Source: Lwoffella lincolnii (GTDB lineage Bacteria > Pseudomonadota > Gammaproteobacteria > Pseudomonadales > Moraxellaceae). From it: 64,000 nt of DNA. Both the position numbers and the translations under genes were made by a program. The notes below the pieces were generated by a model, which searched no databases, had not been told where the DNA came from, and saw only the letters and a list, made by a program, of their open reading frames with translations. Positions 16,549-25,194 of this stretch are shown here, piece after piece. Where the stretch lies: the NCBI RefSeq assembly GCF_002014765.1, contig NZ_MUYT01000001.1, positions 1 through 64,000 on the forward strand. Reading direction: 5' to 3'. The first letter of the stretch is position 1, and every line of letters starts with the position of its first letter.

Positions 16549-17406
16549 ATGTCAAGCAATAACCCAACTCAAGTCTCTATGCGTGAGCTGTTGCAAGCAG
16601 GCGCTCACTTTGGACATCAAACCCGTTTTTGGAATCCAAAAATGGCACCTTTTATCTTTGGTGCTCGCAATAAAATCCACATCATCAACTTAGAGCATAC
16701 CGTTAAAGCTTTTAACGAAGCCCTAAATTACGTCAATAACTTGGCATCAAAACGTAACAAAATCTTATTTGTCGGTACCAAACGTGCTGCCAGTGGTGTT
16801 ATCCGTGAGCAAGCTCGCCGTGCAGGCATGCCTTATGTTGACCATCGTTGGTTGGGTGGCATGCTGACTAACTGGAAAACCTTGCGTCAATCCATCAACC
16901 GCCTAAAAGAGCTTGAAACTCAATCACAAGATGGTACATTTGCTAAGCTGACCAAACGTGAAGCTCTAGAGCTGACACGCAGTATGGAAAAACTTGAGCG
17001 TTCACTTGGTGGCATCAAAGACATGGGCGGCTTGCCAGATGCCATCTTTGTGGTGGACGTTGATCATGAAGCCATCGCCATCAAAGAAGCCAAAAATCTG
17101 GGCATTCCTGTCATCGGCATCGTGGACACCAACTCAAATCCTGATAATGTTGATTATGTCATTCCTGCCAATGATGATGCCATTCGTGCGGTAACTTATT
17201 ATGTGACTGCCATGGCAGATGCCATCATCGCAGGTAAAGAGTACGCACAAGCCCAAGCAGGTGGCAAAGCTGACCAAGCCCAAGAGCAAGTTCAAGAACA
17301 AGCCCACAGCAGTCAAAACGTTTCTGTGTCTGATGTGGTGTCAGAAGACACTGCCAACGCACCTGCTGTTGAAGCGGTCGCCGCAACTCAAGAAGTGGGT
17401 CAGTAA
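16549..17406 (+). CDS. rpsB: 30S ribosomal protein S2
   Basis: Structural protein of the small subunit, needed for S1 binding. Signatures are MRELLQAGAHFGHQTRFWNP, FGARNKIHIINLEHT, FVGTKRAASGVI, YVDHRWLGGMLTNWKT and GIVDTNSNPDNVDYVIPAND. The conserved body ends near residue 235, and a Gln/Ala/Val-rich tail brings the length to 285. It is followed by tsf, the usual operon partner. Confidence 0.97.
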   Translation: MSSNNPTQVSMRELLQAGAHFGHQTRFWNPKMAPFIFGARNKIHIINLEHTVKAFNEALNYVNNLASKRNKILFVGTKRAASGVIREQARRAGMPYVDHRWLGGMLTNWKTLRQSINRLKELETQSQDGTFAKLTKREALELTRSMEKLERSLGGIKDMGGLPDAIFVVDVDHEAIAIKEAKNLGIPVIGIVDTNSNPDNVDYVIPANDDAIRAVTYYVTAMADAIIAGKEYAQAQAGGKADQAQEQVQEQAHSSQNVSVSDVVSEDTANAPAVEAVAATQEVGQ

Positions 17407-17447
17407 GTTAAGATTAAGAAGTTTAAATGTCGCTGATAACTTAACCG

Positions 17448-17512
17448 TTGATATGAATTAGCATTGATATAAGTGAGCGGTGATGTAAGTTAGCGGTGAT
17501 ATGGGTTAAAAC
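17448..17512. repeat. Degenerate 16-17 bp repeats in the rpsB-tsf spacer
   Basis: Four related units read TTGATATGAATTAGCA, TTGATATAAGTGAGCGG, TGATGTAAGTTAGCGG and TGATATGGGTTAAAAC. They fill most of the 128-base gap between rpsB and tsf. Confidence 0.65.
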
Positions 17513-17534
17513 ATAAAAAATAAGAGGTATCAAC

Positions 17535-18410
17535 ATGGCACAAGTATCTGCCAAAATGGTAAAAGAATTGCGTGATCGTACTGGTTTGGGTATGATGGAA
17601 TGCAAAAAAGCGTTAGAAGAAGCAGGTGGTGATATTGAGCTTGCCATCGATAATTTGCGTAAATCTGGTCAAGCCAAAGCTGCTAAAAAAGCAGGCAACA
17701 TTGCTGCTGATGGTGCGATTATTATTGCTCAAGAGGGCAACAAGGCGTTATTGTTAGAAGTGAATTGTCAAACTGACTTTGTGGCAAAAGATGATAACTT
17801 CACAAACTTTGCTAATAAAGTGGCACAAATCGCTTTGACCAATAACACCACTGATGTGGCTAAAATTTCTGAGCTTGACTATGACGGACAGACTGTTGAA
17901 GAAGCTCGTGTGGCATTGGTACAAAAGATTGGTGAAAATATCCAAATTCGCCGTGCTGAAGTCATCGAGGGCAATAATCTGGGTGCATATCGTCATGGTA
18001 TCCGTATTGGTGTTGTGGTTGCTACCGAAGGTGGTAATGAAGAGACCAATAAAAACCTAGCCATGCACATCGCCGCCTTTAACCCAATAGCGGTAGATGA
18101 CACAGATGTGCCAGCGGATACTTTGGCTCGTGAAAAAGACATCATCGAAGCTAAGGCCAAAGAGTCAGGCAAGCCTGATAACATCGTCGAGAAAATGATT
18201 GAAGGTGGTTTGCGTAAATATCTAGATGAGGTAACGTTATTGCGTCAACCTTATGTGATGGATAATGATAAGCAAGTCGGTGATGTTTTAAAAGCTGAAG
18301 GTGTCAAAGTGTTGGGCTTTAAACGTTTGGAAGTGGGCGAAGGCATTGAGAAAAAAGAAGAGAACTTTGCTGATGAAGTTGCCGCTGCCCAAGCTGCTGC
18401 TAAGAAATAA
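17535..18410 (+). CDS. tsf: Elongation factor Ts
   Basis: Nucleotide exchange factor for EF-Tu. The N-terminal UBA-like domain reads LRDRTGLGMMECKKALEE and DIELAIDNLRKSG. The core has LLEVNCQTDFVAKDDNF, and the C-terminus has LLRQPYVMDNDKQVGDVL with FKRLEVGEGIEKKEENFADE. The length of 291 residues is normal. AGAGGTATCAAC precedes the ATG. A GNRA-loop terminator follows. Confidence 0.97.
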   Translation: MAQVSAKMVKELRDRTGLGMMECKKALEEAGGDIELAIDNLRKSGQAKAAKKAGNIAADGAIIIAQEGNKALLLEVNCQTDFVAKDDNFTNFANKVAQIALTNNTTDVAKISELDYDGQTVEEARVALVQKIGENIQIRRAEVIEGNNLGAYRHGIRIGVVVATEGGNEETNKNLAMHIAAFNPIAVDDTDVPADTLAREKDIIEAKAKESGKPDNIVEKMIEGGLRKYLDEVTLLRQPYVMDNDKQVGDVLKAEGVKVLGFKRLEVGEGIEKKEENFADEVAAAQAAAKK

Positions 18411-18437
18411 CTTTCTAGTCTAAATAGAAAAATAAAT

Positions 18438-18468
18438 AAAAAACCAAGCGAAAGCTTGGTTTTTTTTG
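18438..18468. terminator. Terminator between tsf and the opposing CheY gene
   Basis: Stem AAAACCAAGC / GCTTGGTTTT with a GAAA tetraloop and a long T run. The A run on the other side makes it usable for the convergent signalling operon as well. Confidence 0.9.
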
Positions 18469-18501
18469 TGTGCTGTAAAGGTCAAAGGTTTGAACAAACG
18501 G

Positions 18502-18873
18502 TTATTTACGATTTACTGCCATCAGTTTGTGCAACGCATTGGTCAAGTCTTCTTCACTAAAGGGTTTGCCGACAAAGCCACGGGCACCTAATTTAAGTGC
18601 CTGTAAGGCAGTGGCTTTATCAGATAGGGCTGAGACGACTAAGATACTGACTTTACGATTTTTGGCAACAATTTTCTCAATACATTCTAGTCCGTCCATT
18701 TTTGGCATGGTCAAATCCATGGTGATTAAATCTGGTTGAAATTCTTCAAACAGTTTAAGAGCTTCTTCGCCATTACTGGCCTGAGCCACAATATTTATGT
18801 CAGAAGCCAGTACGCTACGTCCGATACGATTACGAATGATATTTGAGTCATCAACGATCATTAAAGTATACAT
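18502..18873 (-). CDS. CheY-like single-domain response regulator
   Basis: A 123-residue receiver domain, paralogue of the one at 14785-15147. The phosphorylation site D53 (TMDLTMP), acidic pair D8/D9, S81 and K103 (GKPFSEEDL) are conserved. It is the last gene of an SBP-kinase-regulator operon; the kinase ends 34 bases upstream. No output domain is present, so the target is unknown. Confidence 0.88.
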   Translation of the reverse strand: MYTLMIVDDSNIIRNRIGRSVLASDINIVAQASNGEEALKLFEEFQPDLITMDLTMPKMDGLECIEKIVAKNRKVSILVVSALSDKATALQALKLGARGFVGKPFSEEDLTNALHKLMAVNRK

Positions 18874-18907
18874 AAGAAAACCTCGTATGGGTTGATTGTT
18901 AAATAAT

Positions 18908-21259
18908 TTAGCGGTCTATTTTGATACTAAATTGGGTATGGTCGTTTATTTGTGAGCTGATAGTTAGCTTGCCACCAAGTGCTTGTATCTCATGTTTGAC
19001 AATATCCATGCCAACACCTTTACCTGCATCTTCACTGACTTGCTCTGCAGTACTTACCATGGGCAGAAACAGCAACTGCAAGATATCATTTTTTGTCATA
19101 GACTGGGCTTGTTCAGCGGTAATATGACCTGCGTTGATTGCAGATTGTTTGAGCTTATCATAAGGTATGCCACGCCCATCGTCCCGACAAATCAGCTGAT
19201 ATTTGCCATTGGCTTCACGTTGTAGATTTAGTGTCAGTTGACCGACAGGAGATTTACCAATTTGTTCACGTTCATCTGGCAATTCAATGCCGTGTACGAT
19301 GGCGTTACGTAATAGTTGAATGCTGATTTCTTTAAGCCGATTGGCGTCTTGTTTGTTTAAGCCCTCATCTTGCCATTGATAATCTAAGGTTACTTGTTTG
19401 TGTTGACGAGTGGCGATATCTTGAGCAAATTGTTCAAAATAAGCATTAGAGCCGTTAGATTGTGATTGTTCTTGTGTGTTTATGGTGGGCTTGTGTTCTT
19501 GAGGTGGCTTTTTTAACTCATCATCATAGGCAGTGCTGTTTCTTTGTGATATGGTGATAGGTTTGGTTGATTTGGTGTTGTGTGTTGATGATGTTGGTAC
19601 TAGGTGTAGGCGTTCATTTAATTCAATGACAAATTGATGCAAGCTCATTAATTCATCTAGATGTACTGCCAACGGTAAGAAATCATCACCAGCTAAATTA
19701 TGATTGGTTAATAAAGCTTGTGTTTGTTGTTCGATTGCTTCTGATAAATCGATGTAAGCTGTAAATCTGAGTGCAGATGCTTCACCTTTTAGCCCATGGA
19801 TATGGCGATAAATACTGTTGGCTTTTTGGTGTAGGGCAGAGGTATTGCCTGCTGTGTTTTTGAGAGTTTCGTTGATTTGCTCTATTCGATGAGCAGTATT
19901 ATCAATAAATTCACCTAATAGAACATGATCCATTGATAGAATGTTGCTAATCATTTCAAATTGGCGGTTATTTTGTGCTTGTTCTTTTTCCAGTTTATCT
20001 TGTAAGATTTTGGCAGCAGTAACATCACGCACACTGACCAGCACTCTATCAATCTCATCACCTTTGTTAACTCGTGAAAAGTCAAAGTCTAGGTATTTTT
20101 GTACTGGTGTGTCATTTTCTACATAGTTGTATGAGATGGTTTGTAATGGGTTGAGTTCTTTGATTAAGTCTTCAACCACCCAATTACTATATAGTTGGTC
20201 AACGAAGGTGTTGGTGGTTTCAAGCTCTTTATCATTAATTTTGTTATTTAAGATATCTGTCAGTTTTCTGCCAGCAATATTTTTAGTGCCTAAGATAGGT
20301 TCTAGCTGGTTGGAGTATTCTGAATCAATCACTAAATCTTTGTTAATCAAAAATAAGCCATCATTAACGGTTCTTAGAATGTCAGTTGCTTGTTGACGTG
20401 CAATGGCAAGTTTTTCATCACCTTGTAGTAATTGACGTAAAGAACCAAATACAATCATGAAAAATAGGATAAAAGCGGTGATTACCCCTACGATGAGAAT
20501 GTATATCTGTATTTGGGTTTGCTTAGATGCTTGTTGGTTTAGTGCTGATGATAAGTTGTTTGCTTCGGTCAGTAATGCCAAGTTATAAAGACGAGTATAG
20601 TCAACCAAATAATCACTGGTTTGTTTGTCAATATAGCCTTGCTTGGTTTCGGCGATGAAGTTATCTAATAGACCCAAATAAGGAGTCCAAATTTCTTGCA
20701 TTTCTTCTAATGCTTTAACAGCATCAGGATTAGTTTCGGCGGTTAAGGTAACGGTTTCTCCTGATGTCAGGGTAACTTCACCACCTTGTTTAAAAGCTTT
20801 GAGTGCATGTTCAAAGTCATCACGTTGTTCTTGAATGGACTCAATCTTATACAAGGCGATTTGTGGTAAGTCTGAGAGTGGTACGATATCACCTGTGTCA
20901 AGGTTGTTTATGCTTTGTTCAGCTAAATCTGTAGATTGTGAATCAATGGTTTGTTTGGGGTTTTGGACAGGGCTTGGGCTTTGTGTAGATTGAGTATTGT
21001 CCTGTTGGTTTAATGCTGTGTCCACATAAAGGTTGATGTCCAGTAGGTTTTTGGATAATTGTTGAGTTATCGCCCCTTGGTGACTGGATACATCAAGCTC
21101 TTGGGTAAGTGTGGCAAAGCGGTTGGTTGAGATAAAGTTAAGTGCCAACATGCCAAGAATCAAAAGCAAAAATGACACAACCAATATGATTAAGGTTGAG
21201 TATTTTTTGTACTTTGAACCTGTGGTATGGGTATTAGCAGTGGGCTTGCTGTCTGCCAT
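18908..21259 (-). CDS. CheA-like membrane sensor histidine kinase, second locus
   Basis: A 783-residue paralogue of the kinase at 12499-14748. Membrane segments at about 21-43 and 251-272 flank a periplasmic domain of about 205 residues with a PilJ-like pattern (LKAFKQGGEVTL, EEMQEIWTPYLGLLDNFI). A PAS-like region follows (NDGLFLINKDLVI). The Hpt site is His488 in RHIHGLKGEASA. The CheA-type ATPase shows RNAIVHGIELPDER, DDGRGIPYDKLKQ and SEDAGKGVGMDI. It has no CheW-like domain. A Gln/Ser/Pro-rich insertion (about 85-115) sits in the periplasmic part. The start has GGAAAT upstream, and the gene lies 41 bases after the sugar-binding SBP. Confidence 0.85.
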   Translation of the reverse strand: MADSKPTANTHTTGSKYKKYSTLIILVVSFLLLILGMLALNFISTNRFATLTQELDVSSHQGAITQQLSKNLLDINLYVDTALNQQDNTQSTQSPSPVQNPKQTIDSQSTDLAEQSINNLDTGDIVPLSDLPQIALYKIESIQEQRDDFEHALKAFKQGGEVTLTSGETVTLTAETNPDAVKALEEMQEIWTPYLGLLDNFIAETKQGYIDKQTSDYLVDYTRLYNLALLTEANNLSSALNQQASKQTQIQIYILIVGVITAFILFFMIVFGSLRQLLQGDEKLAIARQQATDILRTVNDGLFLINKDLVIDSEYSNQLEPILGTKNIAGRKLTDILNNKINDKELETTNTFVDQLYSNWVVEDLIKELNPLQTISYNYVENDTPVQKYLDFDFSRVNKGDEIDRVLVSVRDVTAAKILQDKLEKEQAQNNRQFEMISNILSMDHVLLGEFIDNTAHRIEQINETLKNTAGNTSALHQKANSIYRHIHGLKGEASALRFTAYIDLSEAIEQQTQALLTNHNLAGDDFLPLAVHLDELMSLHQFVIELNERLHLVPTSSTHNTKSTKPITISQRNSTAYDDELKKPPQEHKPTINTQEQSQSNGSNAYFEQFAQDIATRQHKQVTLDYQWQDEGLNKQDANRLKEISIQLLRNAIVHGIELPDEREQIGKSPVGQLTLNLQREANGKYQLICRDDGRGIPYDKLKQSAINAGHITAEQAQSMTKNDILQLLFLPMVSTAEQVSEDAGKGVGMDIVKHEIQALGGKLTISSQINDHTQFSIKIDR

Positions 21260-21300
21260 GATTATATTTCCTATACGATTTTATTTTGATAGTGTAAAAA

Positions 21301-22329
21301 TTAGTTATTTTTGACATCAATATCTTGGTAAGGAATAAGCACTGTATCGTATTCCAAACGATAATCAATGCCTTCCATCACAGGTTTTTCTGTTGCTAAA
21401 TTGGCTGCCATGCGTAAGGCCACTTTGGCTTGATTGTCATAGTCGTTAAATACCGTTGCTTGCATGTCGCCAGATTTGACAAGTTCTTGAGCTTTTTCTC
21501 CTGCATCAATGCCAAAGACAGGCAGTTTGATATTATGCTGTTTAAGAGTCTCAATCGCACCGATTGCCATGTTGTCATTGTTTGCTAAAAGTACTTCGAC
21601 ATTGGTAAAATTGGGGTCGTTAATCCATGACTCTACCATGTCACTGGCTCTTTGTTTGTTAAATAGGGCGTAATCTTGAAATATTTTATGTACAGGAACT
21701 TGTAAAGTTGGGTAGTTTTGCATAGTTCCGATTGACCATTTGGTGCGGGCCATTGTTCCTGAGTGGTTTGGAATGCCCTCTAATATGGCATATTGAATGA
21801 TGCCATCTTTATTTTTATCCCAATCAGGATTTTTTTGCCAACTTTCTAAAATTTTTAGTCCTTGTATGACTCCTGCTTGGTTAGCATCGCCATCAACAAA
21901 GTAGGCATTTTGACAGTCGGCGATATTTTTTTCACCGGGGTTTCGGTTGATATAAACAACGGGAATATTTTTATTGCAGTATTTTTGGACAAATTCTGTG
22001 CCTTGAGATACGTCAACCATATTGACTACCAGAGCTTTTGCACCTTTAGCAATCATGTCATCAAGTTGTTTATATTGGCGTTCTTGGTCGTTATCGGCTT
22101 CATCAAGCAGTAAAGTCAGTGATGATTGCTGTTCTGCTGTCGTTTTAAAGGCGTTGTACATGTCTTGGAAAAAATCGTTTGTGGTGGTGGCACTCATGGA
22201 TACTCCCACCGTAGTGGCTGGGTAAACATTGACAGCATCAGATGGTGTGGTATTTGATATCTGCTGTGAGCAGGCTGTTGTTGTCCCAAGGGCAATAACC
22301 AGTAGGGTTAGAAAATAGCGATTTATCAT
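21301..22329 (-). CDS. Periplasmic sugar-binding lipoprotein, MglB-like
   Basis: A 342-residue type I periplasmic binding protein with lipobox TTTAC (Cys20). It resembles the galactose/glucose-binding protein: VGVSMSATTTNDFF at the start, ADNDQERQYKQLDDMI, INRNPGEK, and a calcium-loop-like DKNKDGIIQY followed by LEGIPNHSGTMART, then LLANNDNMAIGAIE and FGIDAGEKAQELVKSG. No transporter genes accompany it. It heads the operon with the CheA-like kinase and CheY, so I infer it works as the ligand sensor, as MglB does for the Trg receptor in E. coli. Confidence 0.82.
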   Translation of the reverse strand: MINRYFLTLLVIALGTTTACSQQISNTTPSDAVNVYPATTVGVSMSATTTNDFFQDMYNAFKTTAEQQSSLTLLLDEADNDQERQYKQLDDMIAKGAKALVVNMVDVSQGTEFVQKYCNKNIPVVYINRNPGEKNIADCQNAYFVDGDANQAGVIQGLKILESWQKNPDWDKNKDGIIQYAILEGIPNHSGTMARTKWSIGTMQNYPTLQVPVHKIFQDYALFNKQRASDMVESWINDPNFTNVEVLLANNDNMAIGAIETLKQHNIKLPVFGIDAGEKAQELVKSGDMQATVFNDYDNQAKVALRMAANLATEKPVMEGIDYRLEYDTVLIPYQDIDVKNN

Positions 22330-22506
22330 AAAATTGACCTATTAATAACATCATGACGATGAGAATGCTGTTCCAAAACTATTTCTTAAATCCATCAAAG
22401 GAAATTTGACGATGACTTCCTGCCTTAAGTATCTTAAATCTTAATAGGCAACGTGGAAGAGTTTTGCGTATTAGGTAATGGATTGATGGGTAAAAAACTT
22501 GTCTAT

Positions 22507-22536
22507 TTGTATCTTAACAAATTGTATCTTAACAAA
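22507..22536. repeat. Perfect 15-bp tandem repeat after hflX
   Basis: TTGTATCTTAACAAA occurs twice in tandem, 37 bases past the hflX stop codon on the minus strand. Confidence 0.85.
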
Positions 22537-22572
22537 TTTGATTACCATACAAAACCCATAAATTATCAATGG

Positions 22573-23943
22573 TTATGTTTTGTTTTTTTTGTTAAATGCC
22601 TGTTGTTTGTCTATTTCAAAAAATTCAGGTTCAACCAACAGTTGTTGTGCTTGCTCTGGTGGCAGTACGTCATTGGGCGTGATGCCTGCTTGTCCTAACA
22701 GCTGTTGTAGTTTGGAGATGGGTAGGGTGATGTCAAACACTTCTTGCCCTGTGTTAGGGTTGTGATGTTTGCTTTTGATGACATTCAGTTCATATAAGGT
22801 GTTTTTGAGCTGACCTGCGTCATGGGGCAGGGTTAAGGTGAAGTGGCCAAGTTCGCCTGTGAGCAGTTGTTGCACCGCTTGAGTTAGCTTATCCATGCCC
22901 ATGTTGGCTTGGGCAGAGACATAGACACGATTGGGGACATTTTGACTGGCATAGCCGATGTGTGCAGGTTCGCCTGATAGGTCAATTTTGTTATATACTT
23001 CCAATACAGGAACGTCATTATTGATTTGAGTCAATACTTGTTTGACGGCGTCGATTTGTTCGTGCATGTCTTCACTGGCAGAATCGATGATGTGCAACAA
23101 TAGGTCTGCTTCCAATGTTTCTTCTAAAGTGGCGTGGAAAGATTCAACCAGCTCATGGGGAAGATGACGAATAAACCCCACTGTGTCAACCAACACCACA
23201 CGTCCCACACCTGTCCAATTTAAGTGGCGTAGGGTAGGGTCTAGAGTGGCAAACAGTTGGTTGGCGGCATAGATGTTTTCATCAACCAATCGGTTAAATA
23301 AAGTGGATTTGCCCGCATTGGTGTAGCCAACCAGTGATATGGTGGGGGTTTCGGATTTTTGTCGTTTGGCTCGTCCTTGCGTTCGGGTTTGTTTGACTTT
23401 ATCAAGCTTGGTTTTTAGCTGATTGACTCGAGTTTGTAGCAGTCGTCTGTCGGTTTCTAATTGCGTCTCACCAGGGCCTCTTAGACCGATACCGCCCTTT
23501 TGTCGTTCTAAGTGCGTCCAGCCTCTGACCAGGCGAGTAGAGAGATGGGTCAGCTGAGCCAGTTCTACTTGCAGTTTGCCTTCATAGGTGCGTGCTCGTT
23601 GGGCAAAAATGTCTAAAATCAGTCCAGTTCTGTCCAAAACTCGACATTTTATCAAAGCTTCTAGGTTACGCTCTTGTGATGGCGATAGGCTATGGTTAAA
23701 TATCACAATCTGGGCATCATGATGTTGTACCAATTCGGCAATTTCTTGGGCTTTACCTGTACCAACAAAGTATTTGGCATCAGGTTTGAGCCGTGAGCCT
23801 GTTACCAGTGCCAATCGCTCTGCCCCTGCTGAGTCTGCCAATAATTCAAATTCATCTAAATCATCAGGGTCTTGGATTTGGTGAATGTCTAAATGTACTA
23901 AGATTGCCCGTTCACCGCCTTTGTGTCTGTCAAAATATTGCAA
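22573..23943 (-). CDS. hflX: GTPase HflX
   Basis: Ribosome-associated GTPase that splits stalled or heat-damaged 70S ribosomes. The N-terminal domain has RLKPDAKYFVGTGKAQEI and FNHSLSPSQERNLE. The family hallmark GGIGLRGPGETQLETDRR follows. G-domain motifs are GYTNAGKSTLFN (G1), DTVGFIRHLPHEL (G3) and NKIDL (G4). The length of 456 residues fits the family. The start has ATAATG-type context without a clear ribosome binding site. Confidence 0.95.
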   Translation of the reverse strand: MQYFDRHKGGERAILVHLDIHQIQDPDDLDEFELLADSAGAERLALVTGSRLKPDAKYFVGTGKAQEIAELVQHHDAQIVIFNHSLSPSQERNLEALIKCRVLDRTGLILDIFAQRARTYEGKLQVELAQLTHLSTRLVRGWTHLERQKGGIGLRGPGETQLETDRRLLQTRVNQLKTKLDKVKQTRTQGRAKRQKSETPTISLVGYTNAGKSTLFNRLVDENIYAANQLFATLDPTLRHLNWTGVGRVVLVDTVGFIRHLPHELVESFHATLEETLEADLLLHIIDSASEDMHEQIDAVKQVLTQINNDVPVLEVYNKIDLSGEPAHIGYASQNVPNRVYVSAQANMGMDKLTQAVQQLLTGELGHFTLTLPHDAGQLKNTLYELNVIKSKHHNPNTGQEVFDITLPISKLQQLLGQAGITPNDVLPPEQAQQLLVEPEFFEIDKQQAFNKKNKT

Positions 23944-24281
23944 GACATTATCCTTTATTTATCAGTTGTGTGTTGTTAGTTGTTAGTTGCATGTTGTGTG
24001 TCATTCGCCATGGTGGCTTAGCCATATTGACATGGGAGGGTTGGCAGAATAAAGACGCATTTTGTAACATTTTAATGGCATGGTTTAATCAAATGATGGG
24101 GGATAACGGCTTTTTATGGGGTGTTTAACAGATGTTGTAAAGGTGTGTCTTATTAAGGTTGCTGGTGATGGTTATTTACCCCATGGGGGTTTGGTGCTAA
24201 GATGGCATGTTTATTGATTAAATTAATCGAACTAAGTTAACCACCTGAAATTGACCACATAAAATTAGGGCTATTGCATAC
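23944..24281. other. Intergenic region between hflX and the acyltransferase gene
   Basis: It holds no gene I can support. The hflX-proximal part is a degenerate TTGTTAGTTGTTAGTTG repeat. The remainder presumably carries divergent promoters, but none is clear. Confidence 0.4.
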
Positions 24282-25082
24282 ATGAGCTTACAACATCGAA
24301 TTCGTACCCAATGGCAACGCAGTAAAAAAATGGCTTCTGTTACCCATGCTTTTATTGGTGGATTTAAAAAAGCACATCAAATTGGGGCGTTTAAAGAGCC
24401 ACCCAGAGACATTTTGCCCAAATACATTCAAGTGTTTTGTCGTAAGATGTGCTTGGCGTTTGGCGTACAAGTGGTTACGGTTAAACCCATGCCCGCCACC
24501 CATGGTTTATGGGCATCTAATCACATCTCTTGGCTGGACATTCCTGTCGCTGGTAGTGTCAGTGGGGCATTTTTTTTATCCAAAGCTGAGATTGCAAAAT
24601 GGCCATTGGTTGGAGCATTGGCAAAGGCGGGAGGCACTTTGTTTATTCAGCGGGGGTCGGGAGATGCTGGTACGGTGGCGGAGCAAATTGCCAAGTTTAT
24701 GACACAAGGGGCATCGGTGTTGTTTTTTCCTGAGGCGACCACCACCAACGGACACAAAATTAAACGCATTCACGGTAAGTTGTTACAAGCGGCCATACAG
24801 ACCAATTTGCCCATTCAACCGATGGTGATTTGTTATGTGGATAGACATGGGCATATCAGCACCCAAATTCCTTATTATGGTGATATGACGATTAAAGACA
24901 GTTTCATGAACGTTTTAGATGATAATGAAATCACGGCGTATGTGTTGCCCCTTGAACCACTTTATCCTGATGGCAAAAGCCAGCATGAATTAACGGACCT
25001 ATTACAGCAACGTCTGCAAGAGGGGCTAAGCACGTTACAGCAACAGGTATTGACGGTAAAGCCCACAGATGCCCTGTGGTAA
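24282..25082 (+). CDS. 1-acyl-sn-glycerol-3-phosphate acyltransferase (PlsC family)
   Basis: Membrane-associated acyltransferase that would make phosphatidic acid from lysophosphatidic acid. The catalytic HX4D is NHISWLD, followed by FFLSKAEIAKWPLVGAL, GTLFIQRGS and FPEATTTNG (the substrate-binding block), then PIQPMVICY. The length of 266 residues fits. Unlike some PlsC proteins, I do not see a strong N-terminal membrane helix. It is not obviously linked to a neighbour. Confidence 0.85.
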   Translation: MSLQHRIRTQWQRSKKMASVTHAFIGGFKKAHQIGAFKEPPRDILPKYIQVFCRKMCLAFGVQVVTVKPMPATHGLWASNHISWLDIPVAGSVSGAFFLSKAEIAKWPLVGALAKAGGTLFIQRGSGDAGTVAEQIAKFMTQGASVLFFPEATTTNGHKIKRIHGKLLQAAIQTNLPIQPMVICYVDRHGHISTQIPYYGDMTIKDSFMNVLDDNEITAYVLPLEPLYPDGKSQHELTDLLQQRLQEGLSTLQQQVLTVKPTDALW

Positions 25083-25194
25083 ATGACTGTGGACAGATAA
25101 CGGTGGCAAATAACCAACCCAAAAACTGCTGTTGATGTGTTTTGATGTCATGGGTGGTTTTTTATGCCATGATGGCATCAGTAGGAATAAGCGT

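Noticed and set aside
23991..24128. 45-codon frame starting MLCVIRHGGLAIL in the hflX upstream region
   Set aside because: No ribosome binding site, no recognisable motif and low-complexity repeats next to it.
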